Notes under the pieces: generated by a model
What the model was told of the DNA's origin: nothing
Seen by the model: only the letters and a program-made list of their open reading frames with translations
The model's database searches: none
Shown here: piece after piece, positions 18,315 through 28,636 of the stretch
How the letters are laid out: each line of letters opens with the position of its first letter
How positions within the stretch are numbered: position 1 is the first letter of the stretch
Made by a program: the position numbers and the translations under genes
Assembly (NCBI GenBank): GCA_020251025.1
Contig: JADCDI010000025.1
Span: forward strand, 1 to 63,788
Length of the DNA stretch: 63,788 nucleotides
Origin: Rhodobacter sp.
Lineage (GTDB): Bacteria > Pseudomonadota > Alphaproteobacteria > Rhodobacterales > Rhodobacteraceae
Direction of reading: 5' to 3'

Positions 18315-19462
18315 GCACGCTCCACCAGCCGCGCGAAGAAGCTGGCCCCGATCGGGGCCACCTCATCGTTGAAGTCAAAGGCGGGGTGATGCAGGCCGGC
18401 CCCCGGCCCGGTGCCCAGGAACAGATAGGCCCCCGGACGTGCCTGCAGCATATAGGCGAAATCCTCGGACCCCATCTCGCGGTCCGCGCGGTCATCGACC
18501 CCGTCCGCCCCGGCGATTTCGCGCGCCACTCCGGCGGCGAATTCGGTCTGGGCGGGATGGTTGACGGTGGGGGGATAGCCGATGTCGTAATCGATGCGCA
18601 CCTCAACCCCATAGGCCGCCGCGTGCCCTTCGACAATCTCGAAGAACCGGCGCTGCACCATCTTGCGCACCGCCGGAGAGAAGGTGCGGATCGTGGCGCA
18701 GAACCAGCCCTCTTCCGGGATGATGTTCGAGGCAGAGCCGGTGTGAATCTGCGTGACCGACAGCACCAGATCATCCAGCGTGTGCAGGTTGCGGCTGATG
18801 ATCGTCTGCAGCGCCGATACCATGCCGACGATGGCCACAACCGGATCAACCGTTTCATGCGGCGTCGCCCCGTGCCCGCCCTGCCCGGTGACATGCACAT
18901 AAGCGGTATCGACGGCGGCCATATAGGGCCCGGGGGCGGTCAGGAACTTGCCGAAGGGCAGGTTCGGCGCATTGTGGATGCCGAAAACCTGCCCCACGTC
19001 GAAGCGGTCCATCACCCCTTCCTGCACCATGATCTGGCCGCCGCCGCCGTCTTCTTCGGCTGGCTGGAACAACAGGGCCACGCGCCCGGCAAAGCGGCGC
19101 GTCTCGCACAGGTATTTCGCGGCCCCCAGCAGCATGGTGACATGGCCGTCATGCCCGCAGGCATGCATCCTGCCGGGCACGGCCGAACTGTGGCTGACAC
19201 CGGTGATCTCGGTGATCGGCAGGGCATCCATGTCGGCGCGCAGGCCGATGGTGGCACCCGGCCCCTGCCCGTTGATGATCGCCACGATGCCCGAGGTGGC
19301 AATGCCTTCGTGAATCTCGTCCACGCCGAAGTCGCGCAGGCGGTCGGCGATGAAGGCGGCCGTGCTGTGGCAATCGAAGGCCAGCTCGGGGTGCCGGTGC
19401 AGGTGGCGCCGCCACGCCGTCATCTCGGCGGAATAATCGGCGATACGGTTCAGGACGGGCAT
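18299..19462 (-). CDS. M20 family amidohydrolase
   Basis: 387 residues, similar in layout to hippurate hydrolase, N-acyl-amino-acid and indole-acetyl-amino-acid hydrolases. Metal-binding motifs are MHACGHDGH (99-107), PAEED (134-138) and a C-terminal MGSEDFAYML segment, and the dimerisation domain sits between. Start ATG 19462 (MPVLNRIADY) matches the family; the open extension to 19537 overlaps the mazG promoter region. It is divergent from mazG. The precise amide substrate cannot be assigned. Confidence 0.82.
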   Translation of the reverse strand: MPVLNRIADYSAEMTAWRRHLHRHPELAFDCHSTAAFIADRLRDFGVDEIHEGIATSGIVAIINGQGPGATIGLRADMDALPITEITGVSHSSAVPGRMHACGHDGHVTMLLGAAKYLCETRRFAGRVALLFQPAEEDGGGGQIMVQEGVMDRFDVGQVFGIHNAPNLPFGKFLTAPGPYMAAVDTAYVHVTGQGGHGATPHETVDPVVAIVGMVSALQTIISRNLHTLDDLVLSVTQIHTGSASNIIPEEGWFCATIRTFSPAVRKMVQRRFFEIVEGHAAAYGVEVRIDYDIGYPPTVNHPAQTEFAAGVAREIAGADGVDDRADREMGSEDFAYMLQARPGAYLFLGTGPGAGLHHPAFDFNDEVAPIGASFFARLVERAQPLT

Positions 19463-19524
19463 TGTGGACTCCGGGCCGGTGTCTCGGCTAAGCCCTGACA
19501 TGACCCGAAAACCGCAGGCCCGCA

Positions 19525-20364
19525 ATGCCCCACGCACCCCTTGACCCTGCGGCCAGCGCCGCGCTGATTGCCGATCCTTCGGGCGGGCTGCCCCGATTGC
19601 TGGAAATCATGCGCCGCCTGCGCGACCGTGACAGCGGCTGCCCCTGGGATATTGAACAGACCTTTGCCACCATCGCGCCCTGTACGGTGGAAGAGGCGCA
19701 TGAGGTGGCCGATGTCATCGCGCGGGCCGCCTGGGATGAGCTGCCCGGTGAACTGGGCGATCTGCTGTTCCAGACGGTCTATCATGCTCAACTGGCGGAC
19801 GAGGCCGGGCTGTTCGACTTTGATGCGGTCGTGGCGGCAATCTGCGAAAAGATGATCCTGCGCCACCCGCATGTCTTCGGCGACGGCAGCCGCGACAAGA
19901 CCGCCCGGCAGCAGACAGCGGACTGGGACCGCGCCAAGGCGGCCGAGCGCGGGTCTGCACGGGTGCTGGACGGGGTGGCCCTGGGCCTGCCCGGCCTGAC
20001 GCGCGCGGTGAAACTGCAAAGGCGCGCGGCCCGCGTCGGCTTTGACTGGCCATCGACGGACGAGGTTCTGGACAAGCTTCTTGAGGAAACCCGCGAGCTT
20101 GCCGAAGCGCGCAAAAGCCAAAGCGCCGCCGGGATCGAAGAGGAATTCGGCGATCTGCTGTTTGTCATGGCCAATCTGGCCCGCCATTGGGAAGTGGACC
20201 CGGAGGCAGCCCTGCGCGCGGCAAATGCCAAGTTCGAACGCCGCTTCCGCAAAATCGAAGACTGGCTTGCCGTCGATGGGCGCCACCCTTCCGGCAGCAC
20301 GCTGGCGGAAATGGACGCGCTGTGGGACCGCGCCCGCGCCGAGGACAAGGCTGCGCAGAAATAG
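19525..20364 (+). CDS. mazG: Nucleoside triphosphate pyrophosphohydrolase MazG
   Basis: 279 residues with two MazG domains, each with an EExxE-type metal site: the first near EEAHEVADV, the second near EETRELAEA and EEEFGDLLF. Converts NTPs to NMP and pyrophosphate, removing aberrant nucleotides and influencing ppGpp levels. The GCPWDIEQTF motif near residue 38 is typical of the long MazG. Start ATG 19525. Confidence 0.93.
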   Translation: MPHAPLDPAASAALIADPSGGLPRLLEIMRRLRDRDSGCPWDIEQTFATIAPCTVEEAHEVADVIARAAWDELPGELGDLLFQTVYHAQLADEAGLFDFDAVVAAICEKMILRHPHVFGDGSRDKTARQQTADWDRAKAAERGSARVLDGVALGLPGLTRAVKLQRRAARVGFDWPSTDEVLDKLLEETRELAEARKSQSAAGIEEEFGDLLFVMANLARHWEVDPEAALRAANAKFERRFRKIEDWLAVDGRHPSGSTLAEMDALWDRARAEDKAAQK

Positions 20365-20387
20365 TTCCTGACAACTTCAGTCATCTA

Positions 20388-20416
20388 TTGACGGGCCGGG
20401 CAGGATTGAGTCTAAA
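20388..20416 (+). promoter_or_regulatory. Candidate sigma-70 promoter for iron-binding protein gene
   Basis: TTGACG (20388-20393), a 17-bp spacer and TCTAAA (20411-20416), in an AT-richer stretch 33 bp upstream of the gene at 20449. An AAAAGGA ribosome site follows at about 20436. No clear Fur, RirA or Irr box was identified. Confidence 0.5.
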
Positions 20417-20448
20417 GAAGGCATAATTGCCGACAAAAGGACTCAACA

Positions 20449-21456
20449 ATGAAGGTTCGTCTATCCGCCCTTGCCCTGGCACTGTCTGCCGCCGTGTTTC
20501 CCGCCCTGGCCGAAGAGGTGAATGTCTATTCCCACCGCCAGCCGGAGCTGATCCAGCCCCTGATCGACGCCTTCACGGCCGCCTCGGGCATCACCGTGAA
20601 CATCGCCTATGTCGACAAGGGCATGGTCGAGCGGCTTGTGGCCGAAGGCAACCGGTCGCCCGCAGATCTGGTCCTGACCGTGGACATCGCGCGTCTGGCC
20701 GAAGTGGTGAAGGCGGGCGTGACCCAGCCCGTCGATTCGGCGGTGCTGCGCGCCAATATCCCGGCCCAGTACCGTGACCCGGGGAACCAGTGGTTCGGCC
20801 TGACCAGCCGCGCCCGCATCATCTATGCGTCCAAAGACCGCGTGGCCGGGGACGAGGTCACCACCTATGAGGATCTGGCCGGCCCGAAATGGCAGGGGCG
20901 CATCTGCACCCGGTCCGGCACGCATGACTACAACCTGGCGTTGCTGGGTGCCATCATCGCCCATGACGGCGCAGCAGCGGCCAAGGCGTGGGCCGAAGGG
21001 GTCCGGGCCAATCTGGCACGCAAGCCCGCCGGCGGCGACCGCGATCAGGTCAAGGCGATCTGGGCCGGCGAATGCGACATCGCGCTGGGCAACACCTATT
21101 ACATGGGACAGATGCTGGCCGATCCCGAACAGGCCGAATGGGCCAATTCCGTGCGCATCATCTTTCCGGCCTTTGTCAAGGGCGGCACGCATATGAACAT
21201 CTCTGGCATGGCCATGACCAAGGCCGCCCCGAACCGGGACGCGGCACTGAAGCTGATGGAATTCCTGTCCTCGGACGAGGCGCAAGGGATCTATGCCGGA
21301 ACCAACCATGAATTCCCCGTAAAGCCGGGGGTGCCGGTTTCAGCGCTGGTGGCAAGCTGGGGGCTGTTCACGCCCGATTCGCTGCCCCTGACCGACATTG
21401 CGGCCCAGCGCCCCGCAGCGCTGAAAATCATGGAAGAAATCAACTTCGACGGCTGA
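20449..21456 (+). CDS. Fe(III) ABC transporter substrate-binding protein
   Basis: 335-residue periplasmic iron-binding protein of the FbpA/FutA type. Signal peptide residues 1-21 (cleavage ALA-EE), mature part starting EEVNVYSHRQ, and the iron-ligand tyrosine pair Tyr217-Tyr218 in NTYYMGQM. Its permease and ATPase partners are not adjacent: the next gene is a nucleoside hydrolase, so the transporter is split or this is an orphan binding protein. It has its own candidate promoter. Confidence 0.88.
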   Translation: MKVRLSALALALSAAVFPALAEEVNVYSHRQPELIQPLIDAFTAASGITVNIAYVDKGMVERLVAEGNRSPADLVLTVDIARLAEVVKAGVTQPVDSAVLRANIPAQYRDPGNQWFGLTSRARIIYASKDRVAGDEVTTYEDLAGPKWQGRICTRSGTHDYNLALLGAIIAHDGAAAAKAWAEGVRANLARKPAGGDRDQVKAIWAGECDIALGNTYYMGQMLADPEQAEWANSVRIIFPAFVKGGTHMNISGMAMTKAAPNRDAALKLMEFLSSDEAQGIYAGTNHEFPVKPGVPVSALVASWGLFTPDSLPLTDIAAQRPAALKIMEEINFDG

Positions 21457-21553
21457 TCCGGCAGGCCGGGGCACTGCCCCGGCCCCTTGCGGTGATGGAC
21501 AAGCCTGCGCCCTTCGGCTTTTCTGCGCCCTGAACAGGCAAAGGACAAAGACC

Positions 21554-22492
21554 ATGGCACGACAGATCATCATCGATACCGATCCGGGGCAGGATGATGC
21601 CGTGGCGATCCTGCTGGCGCTGGCCAGCCCCGAGGACCTGACGGTGCTGGGCCTGACAGCCGTTGCCGGAAACGTGCCCCTGCCGCTGACCCAGAAGAAC
21701 ACGCGGATTGTCTGCGAACTGGCCGGAAAGCCGCAGATGCGTGTCTTTGCGGGCTGCGATGCGCCCTTGCAGCGCAAACTGGTCACGGCCGAGCACGTGC
21801 ACGGCAAGACCGGGCTGGACGGCCCGCAGATGGACGATCCGGTGATGCCGCTGCAACCGCAGCATGCCGTGGATTTCATCATCGACACGCTGCGCGGCGC
21901 GCCGTCCGGCACCGTTACGCTCTGCCCGCTTGGCCCCCTGACCAACATCGCCACGGCCTTTCTGAAAGCCCCCGACATCATCGGCCGCGTGCAGCAGGTC
22001 GTGCTGATGGGCGGGGCCTATTTCGAGGTGGGCAACATCACCCCCTCGGCCGAGTTCAACATCTTTGTCGATCCCGAAGCGGCCGCGGTTGTGTTCAAAT
22101 CCGGCGTGCCGCTGGTGGTTCTGCCGCTGGATGTGACCCACAAGGCGCTGACCAGTACGGCGCGGATCGCCGCCTTTCGCAACATGGGCACGCGGGTGGG
22201 CAGGGTGGTTGCGGAATGGACCGATTTCTTCGAGCGTTTCGATGTGCAGAAATACGGCAGCCAGGGCGCGCCGCTGCACGACCCCTGCGTGATCGCCTAT
22301 CTGCTGCGGCCCGAACTGTTCTCGGGCCGGTTCATCAATGTCGAAATCGAAACGAAAGGCGAGTTCACGCTGGGGATGACCGTCGCCGACTGGTGGGGCG
22401 TGTCGGGCCGCACTCCGAACGCGCTGTTCATCGGCCATGTCGACGAGGTGGGGTTCTTTGATCTGCTGATCGGGCGCATCGCGCGGCTGTAG
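21554..22492 (+). CDS. Inosine/uridine-preferring nucleoside hydrolase
   Basis: 312-residue N-ribohydrolase that splits nucleosides into base and ribose. The calcium-binding signature DTDPGQDDA is at residues 8-16 and the NxF(D)-type substrate site appears as SAEFNIFVDPEAA. No signal peptide, so cytosolic. Convergent with hflX, 25 nt away. Which nucleosides it prefers cannot be read from the sequence. Confidence 0.88.
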   Translation: MARQIIIDTDPGQDDAVAILLALASPEDLTVLGLTAVAGNVPLPLTQKNTRIVCELAGKPQMRVFAGCDAPLQRKLVTAEHVHGKTGLDGPQMDDPVMPLQPQHAVDFIIDTLRGAPSGTVTLCPLGPLTNIATAFLKAPDIIGRVQQVVLMGGAYFEVGNITPSAEFNIFVDPEAAAVVFKSGVPLVVLPLDVTHKALTSTARIAAFRNMGTRVGRVVAEWTDFFERFDVQKYGSQGAPLHDPCVIAYLLRPELFSGRFINVEIETKGEFTLGMTVADWWGVSGRTPNALFIGHVDEVGFFDLLIGRIARL

Positions 22493-22517
22493 CGCGGCCA
22501 CGCCTGAACCGGCCGCA

Positions 22518-23807
22518 TCACAGATCGCGGTAGCGCGATTCCTGCCGGGCGGTCCACCTGACGGCAATCCGGTACCCGGTCCTGGTCTTGCGCTCTGACT
22601 GCACCACGCCCGCCTCATGCAGCCAGGCCCGGCGCCGGCCATCCTCGAACCCAAGGCGCAGCTCACGGTCAGACTTTTCTTCCCCGAAGGCGGCAGAGAC
22701 GGCTTCCAGCAGGCGCGGCAGACCTTCGCCGGTCAGTGCCGACAGGGGAAAAACGGTGGTGCTGCGCGCCGCCTGAACCGCCAGCGCCGCGCGGGCGTCG
22801 GGATCGAGCAGATCCAGCTTGTTCCACACCTCCAGCAGCGGGGTATCCGCCTTGACGCCAAGGCTGGTCAGGATGTTGGCCACATCGGCGGCCTGCTGTT
22901 CCGTCTCGGGGTGAGAGATGTCGCGCACATGCAGGATCAGATCCGCCTCCAGCACCTCTTCCAGGGTGGCGCGAAAGGCGGCCACAAGCTGCGTCGGCAG
23001 ATCAGAGATAAACCCCACCGTGTCCGACAGGATGACGCGCCGCCCCGAGGGCAGTTCCACCCCGCGCATCGTCGGGTCCAGCGTGGCAAAAAGCATGTCC
23101 CTGGCCAGAACTCCGGCCCCGGTCATGCGGTTGAACAGCGTTGATTTGCCCGCGTTGGTATAGCCGACCAGCGCCACCACCGGAAACGGCACCTTGCGGC
23201 GCGCGGCGCGGTGCAACTCGCGGGTTTTCACCACGCGGTCAAGCTGGCGCTTGATGCGGATCACCTGATCATCGATCGCGCGCCGGTCTGATTCGATCTG
23301 GGTTTCGCCCGGGCCGCCGACAAAGCCGAAGCCGCCGCGCTGCCGTTCCAGATGGGTCCAGGCGCGCACAAGACGGGTGCGCTGATAGCTCAGCGCGGCA
23401 AGTTCCACCTGCAGCACCCCTTCGCGGGTCCGGGCCCGGTCGGCAAAGATTTCCAGGATCAACCCGGTCCGGTCCAGAAGCTTGACGCCCCATTCCTTTT
23501 CCAGGTTGCGCTGCTGCACCGGGCTGACCGGGCCGTCCACCAGGACAAGTCCAACATCCAGCCCCTCAAACCTGGCCTTCAGCGCGGAAACCTTGCCGGT
23601 TCCGAACAACAGCCCCGGATGCGGGCGGTCAAGGCGAACAACCTCGGCCCCCGCCACCTCCAGGTCCGGAAGGGCGGCGGCCAGCGATACGGCTTCGGCC
23701 AGCCCAAGCTCCGGCGTGCGCCGCGCCTTGTCAGAGCGCGTAACAGGATGCAGCACATAGGCACGCATCGGCACGGGCCGCCGGTCGTGCGGATCGCGGC
23801 CCGGCAT
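22518..23807 (-). CDS. hflX: GTPase HflX
   Basis: 429-residue ribosome-splitting GTPase. N-terminal HflX domain (about 1-190) containing GGFGFVGGPGETQIE, then a G domain with the P-loop GYTNAGKST, the DTVGFI G3 motif and NKLD G4 motif. Downstream of hfq by 41 nt in the conserved hfq-hflX order. It rescues stalled ribosomes under heat or antibiotic stress in other bacteria. Confidence 0.94.
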   Translation of the reverse strand: MPGRDPHDRRPVPMRAYVLHPVTRSDKARRTPELGLAEAVSLAAALPDLEVAGAEVVRLDRPHPGLLFGTGKVSALKARFEGLDVGLVLVDGPVSPVQQRNLEKEWGVKLLDRTGLILEIFADRARTREGVLQVELAALSYQRTRLVRAWTHLERQRGGFGFVGGPGETQIESDRRAIDDQVIRIKRQLDRVVKTRELHRAARRKVPFPVVALVGYTNAGKSTLFNRMTGAGVLARDMLFATLDPTMRGVELPSGRRVILSDTVGFISDLPTQLVAAFRATLEEVLEADLILHVRDISHPETEQQAADVANILTSLGVKADTPLLEVWNKLDLLDPDARAALAVQAARSTTVFPLSALTGEGLPRLLEAVSAAFGEEKSDRELRLGFEDGRRRAWLHEAGVVQSERKTRTGYRIAVRWTARQESRYRDL

Positions 23808-23848
23808 GCGGACATCATCGCCGCCGCCGTCTTCGGAAAGGTCGGGGA

Positions 23849-24082
23849 TCAGTCTTCACCCTCATAAAGGTTGATCGGCGCGCCCGGCATGATCGTGGAA
23901 ATCGCATGCTTGTAGACCAGCTGCGATTGCCCGTCCCTGCGCAGCAGCACGCAGAAATTGTCGAACCAGGTGATGACGCCCTGCAGCTTCACACCGTTGA
24001 TCAGGAAGATCGTCACGGGAACCTTGCCCTTGCGGACAGTGTTGAGAAACACGTCCTGCAAATTCTGTTTATCGGCAGCCAT
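23849..24082 (-). CDS. hfq: RNA chaperone Hfq
   Basis: 77-residue Sm-like protein that forms a hexamer and pairs small RNAs with mRNAs. Sm1 and Sm2 motifs are intact ([18 protein letters not shown]). As usual in Rhodobacterales there is no long C-terminal tail. Start ATG 24082 ([10 protein letters not shown]) is chosen by family match and an AGGGTAAG site upstream; the frame is open nine codons further. The 143-nt gap to trkH suggests that hfq may also have its own promoter. Confidence 0.96.
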   Translation of the reverse strand: MAADKQNLQDVFLNTVRKGKVPVTIFLINGVKLQGVITWFDNFCVLLRRDGQSQLVYKHAISTIMPGAPINLYEGED

Positions 24083-24225
24083 CGGATTCTTACCCTTGTT
24101 CTGTGGCATGTTCTTGTTTGTTTTTCGCGCCGCCCCCTTGGGCCGGTGCCGGACGGGGATGCATTAAGTATGATGCGGGACAGGCCCGGATTCCAGACCC
24201 AAAAGAGGATTTTTTCCCGGCCCGC

Positions 24226-25743
24226 TCAGCGCCGCCAGCTTTCAGGGGTCAAAAGGGCCAGAATCGCCAGGGTTTCCAGACGGCCAAGAACCATGGCGGC
24301 AGCCAGCACGATCTTCGCAACAGACCCAAGGCTGTCATAAGACAAGGGGACCTCGCCCGCGACCGAAACAAGGGGGCCGGTCGTGGACAGGGCCGCGACG
24401 GCAAAGATCATGGCAGGCTCAAATTCCAGACCGGTCAGCGTCAGCGCCGCCATCACAATGGCAATCGAAATGGCAAACAGCATGAAGAAGATCCAGGCGA
24501 CATAGGCCCCCTCGCTGCGCAGACGCCGCGCCATGGCCCCGTCACCGCCGACGGAATTCGGATGGATCAGCAGTTCCACCTCGCGCTGCCCAAGCTTGTA
24601 AAGGGCAAAGACCCGCAGCAGCTTGACACCGCCCGCTGTCGTTGCCACCCCGCCGCCGATCAGCGCAAGGCCCAGCAGGATCAGGCCGGACGACCCCGGC
24701 CCGGCCCAGTTGCGCGAGGCCCCCCAGTCCTGCGAGACAAAGCCCGTCGTGGTCAGGAACGACAGCGTGGTGAAAACCGATCCCCACAGCGCCTGTGCCC
24801 CGTGAAGGGCGCTGGCAAGGGTGCCCTTCTCGTAGGGCCCTGTCCAATGCTGCAGGAACTGCACAAGCGGCAGCAGCGCCACACAGATGACCGCCATCCT
24901 GACTTCCGGGTCCCGGTGGATGGGAACGAGGGTGGATGACATGATATTGCCGTAAAAGGCCCGCCGGCTGATCGCAAAGAACAGGAAGACAAAGATCATT
25001 GCCTCTCCCACCCCGCCCGAGGGGCTTTGCGCAACGCCCGTTCCCGGCGAAATGCCGCTGGTCGACAGTGTCGACATCGCATGACACAGGGCCACAAGAC
25101 TGCTGTCGCCCGCCGTCAGAAGCAGAACCCACAGCACCAGGGTCAGGCCCCCGTAGACAGGAAAGATCGCAAGGGCATAGCGCGTGATCCGTTCGGACGG
25201 ATCGGCGATTCTGGTAATCTGCGACGTGCCATAGGTGCTGCGGCCCACCGCGCCGCCGGAAATCACCTCGAACCCGCCCAGGTTCAGCGGTGCCAGAATG
25301 GCCACCGCCGACAACAGCACGAAAAACCCGCCCAGCCACCCCACCAATGCCCGCCACAGATGCATCGATGCGGGCAGCCGCCCGGGATCATCGTAAAGCG
25401 TGGCCCCCGTGGTGGTGAAGGCGGACACCATTTCGAACCAGGCATCCAGAAAGGTGGTGTCGCGCAGCGCCTGGTGGAAGGGTATCGCCAGCAGGACCGG
25501 CAGCACAAGATAGGCCGCCACAAGGGCCGTCAGATGGCTGCGCGCGGCGTTGCGCGGATGAAAGTTCGCCGTGGCGATGCCGATCATCGCCGTCAGCATC
25601 AAAAGCAGCACCGCCCCGTAGAAAAAGGACCGCGCGACATGAAGGTCGCGCAGCGTCAGCGCATGGGCGGCCGGCAGCAGCATGGCCAGCGCGCCGATCC
25701 CCATCAGGATCACCAGAAACGGCAGATCAAGGATGCGGCGCAT
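24226..25743 (-). CDS. trkH: Potassium uptake protein TrkH
   Basis: 505-residue inner-membrane subunit of the Trk/Ktr-type K+ channel-transporter. Four repeated membrane-pore-membrane units can be traced by TTTG-like selectivity segments (FTTTGATLYDD early, STSGISPGT in the middle, LTTTGFVSQ and STTGPLVS later). Start ATG 25743, ten nt downstream of trkA, with which it should be co-expressed and form a complex. Confidence 0.92.
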   Translation of the reverse strand: MRRILDLPFLVILMGIGALAMLLPAAHALTLRDLHVARSFFYGAVLLLMLTAMIGIATANFHPRNAARSHLTALVAAYLVLPVLLAIPFHQALRDTTFLDAWFEMVSAFTTTGATLYDDPGRLPASMHLWRALVGWLGGFFVLLSAVAILAPLNLGGFEVISGGAVGRSTYGTSQITRIADPSERITRYALAIFPVYGGLTLVLWVLLLTAGDSSLVALCHAMSTLSTSGISPGTGVAQSPSGGVGEAMIFVFLFFAISRRAFYGNIMSSTLVPIHRDPEVRMAVICVALLPLVQFLQHWTGPYEKGTLASALHGAQALWGSVFTTLSFLTTTGFVSQDWGASRNWAGPGSSGLILLGLALIGGGVATTAGGVKLLRVFALYKLGQREVELLIHPNSVGGDGAMARRLRSEGAYVAWIFFMLFAISIAIVMAALTLTGLEFEPAMIFAVAALSTTGPLVSVAGEVPLSYDSLGSVAKIVLAAAMVLGRLETLAILALLTPESWRR

Positions 25744-25753
25744 CGCGCTGGCT

Positions 25754-27130
25754 TCAGAAAAAGTCGATGGAGACCTGCAACAGGCGCTCCACTTCCGGTA
25801 CGTCTTTTGCCATGGCGAACAGGGCCACCACATCGCCTTCGGTGATGCGCAGCGATCCGGTGGGCTTGAGCACCGCCTCGCCCCGCAGCACGGCCCCGAC
25901 CAGCACGCCTTCGGGAAATTCGATGTCGCGGATCGGCCGGCCGGCCAGCGGCGAGGTGGACAGAACCTGTGCCTCGATCACCTCGGCCTCGGCATCGCCG
26001 ACAGAGTAGATGGCCCGCACCTTGCCATGGCGCACATGCCGCAGAATCGACGACACCGTGGTCGCGCGCGGGTTGATGTAGGCGTCAATATCCAGCGGCC
26101 CCATCAAGGGCACCAGGGTGGGGTCGTTGACCAGGGCAATGGCCATGGGACAGCCCGCCGATTTCGCCCGCACCGCCGCCAGCATGTTGGTCTTGTCGTC
26201 ATCGGTCACCACAAGCACGGCATCGGCGCGGTCGATGTTCGCTTCCATCAGGATGTCGATATCCATGCCGTCGCCATTCAGCACGATGGTGCGCTGCAGC
26301 GTGTCGGCCGCGCGTTCCGCGCATTGGCGGTCCAGCTCGATGATCTTGACACGCACCCGGTCGGTGCGCGTTTCCAGCGCATGGGCCACCGCAAGGCCCA
26401 CGTTGCCCCCGCCGACAATCACGACCCTTTCCTGTTTTTTATTTGTTTTGCCAAATATTTCCAGCGTTCTGTTCACATCTTCGGTATGGCTGAAGACATA
26501 GATCTGATCTTCGGCGAACAACTGATCCTCGGGGTCGGGCGCAAACAGCCGGTCCTCGCGGCGGATCCCCACGACAATGGCGCGCAGGGTTGAAAACAGG
26601 TCCGACAACTGGCGCAAGGGCGTGTTGAGCACCGGGCATTCCTCGTCCAGCGCGATCCCCAGAAGCTGGGCCTTGCCCCCCATGAAACTTTCCGTGTCAA
26701 AGGCGGCAGGGGCGGCCAGCCGCTGCAGCGCCGCTTCGGCCACTTCGCGTTCGGGGCTGATCACCACATCGATGGGCAGATTCTTCGTGCTGAAAAGATC
26801 GCCGTAGATTGCGTCAAGATAGCTTTGGGCGCGCAGCCGGGCGATCTTGCGCGGCACCGAAAACACCGAATGGGCCACCTGACAGGTGACCATGTTCACC
26901 TCGTCGGAATGGGTTGCGGCAATGATCATGTCGGCATCGCGCGCGCCCGCCCGTTCCAGCACATCGGGGTAAGAGGCGAAACCGGCAACCCCCTGCACGT
27001 CCAGGGTGTCGGTGGCGCGGCGCACCAGATCGGCATTGCTGTCGACCACCGTCACGTCGTTCTTTTCGCCCGACAGATGGCGTGCGATCTGCCAGCCGAC
27101 CTGCCCTGCACCGCAGATGATCACCTTCAT
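25754..27130 (-). CDS. trkA: Trk potassium system regulatory subunit TrkA
   Basis: 458 residues; two RCK modules, each with an NAD(H)-binding Rossmann motif (CGAGQVGWQIA at the start and VGGGNVGLAVA midway) and a TrkA-C subdomain. It gates TrkH in response to nucleotides. It sits 69 nt behind ntrX in the conserved ntrYX-trkA order. Confidence 0.93.
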   Translation of the reverse strand: MKVIICGAGQVGWQIARHLSGEKNDVTVVDSNADLVRRATDTLDVQGVAGFASYPDVLERAGARDADMIIAATHSDEVNMVTCQVAHSVFSVPRKIARLRAQSYLDAIYGDLFSTKNLPIDVVISPEREVAEAALQRLAAPAAFDTESFMGGKAQLLGIALDEECPVLNTPLRQLSDLFSTLRAIVVGIRREDRLFAPDPEDQLFAEDQIYVFSHTEDVNRTLEIFGKTNKKQERVVIVGGGNVGLAVAHALETRTDRVRVKIIELDRQCAERAADTLQRTIVLNGDGMDIDILMEANIDRADAVLVVTDDDKTNMLAAVRAKSAGCPMAIALVNDPTLVPLMGPLDIDAYINPRATTVSSILRHVRHGKVRAIYSVGDAEAEVIEAQVLSTSPLAGRPIRDIEFPEGVLVGAVLRGEAVLKPTGSLRITEGDVVALFAMAKDVPEVERLLQVSIDFF

Positions 27131-27199
27131 GCCGCACCCCCTTCAGGCCGCGACCCGTCTTGGGGCAGACACACCCCGCACGGCCGATCTTGCGCGCGG

Positions 27200-28618
<1,419 letters not shown>

Positions 28619-28636
28619 GTTCCCGTCCCTTTGGCC

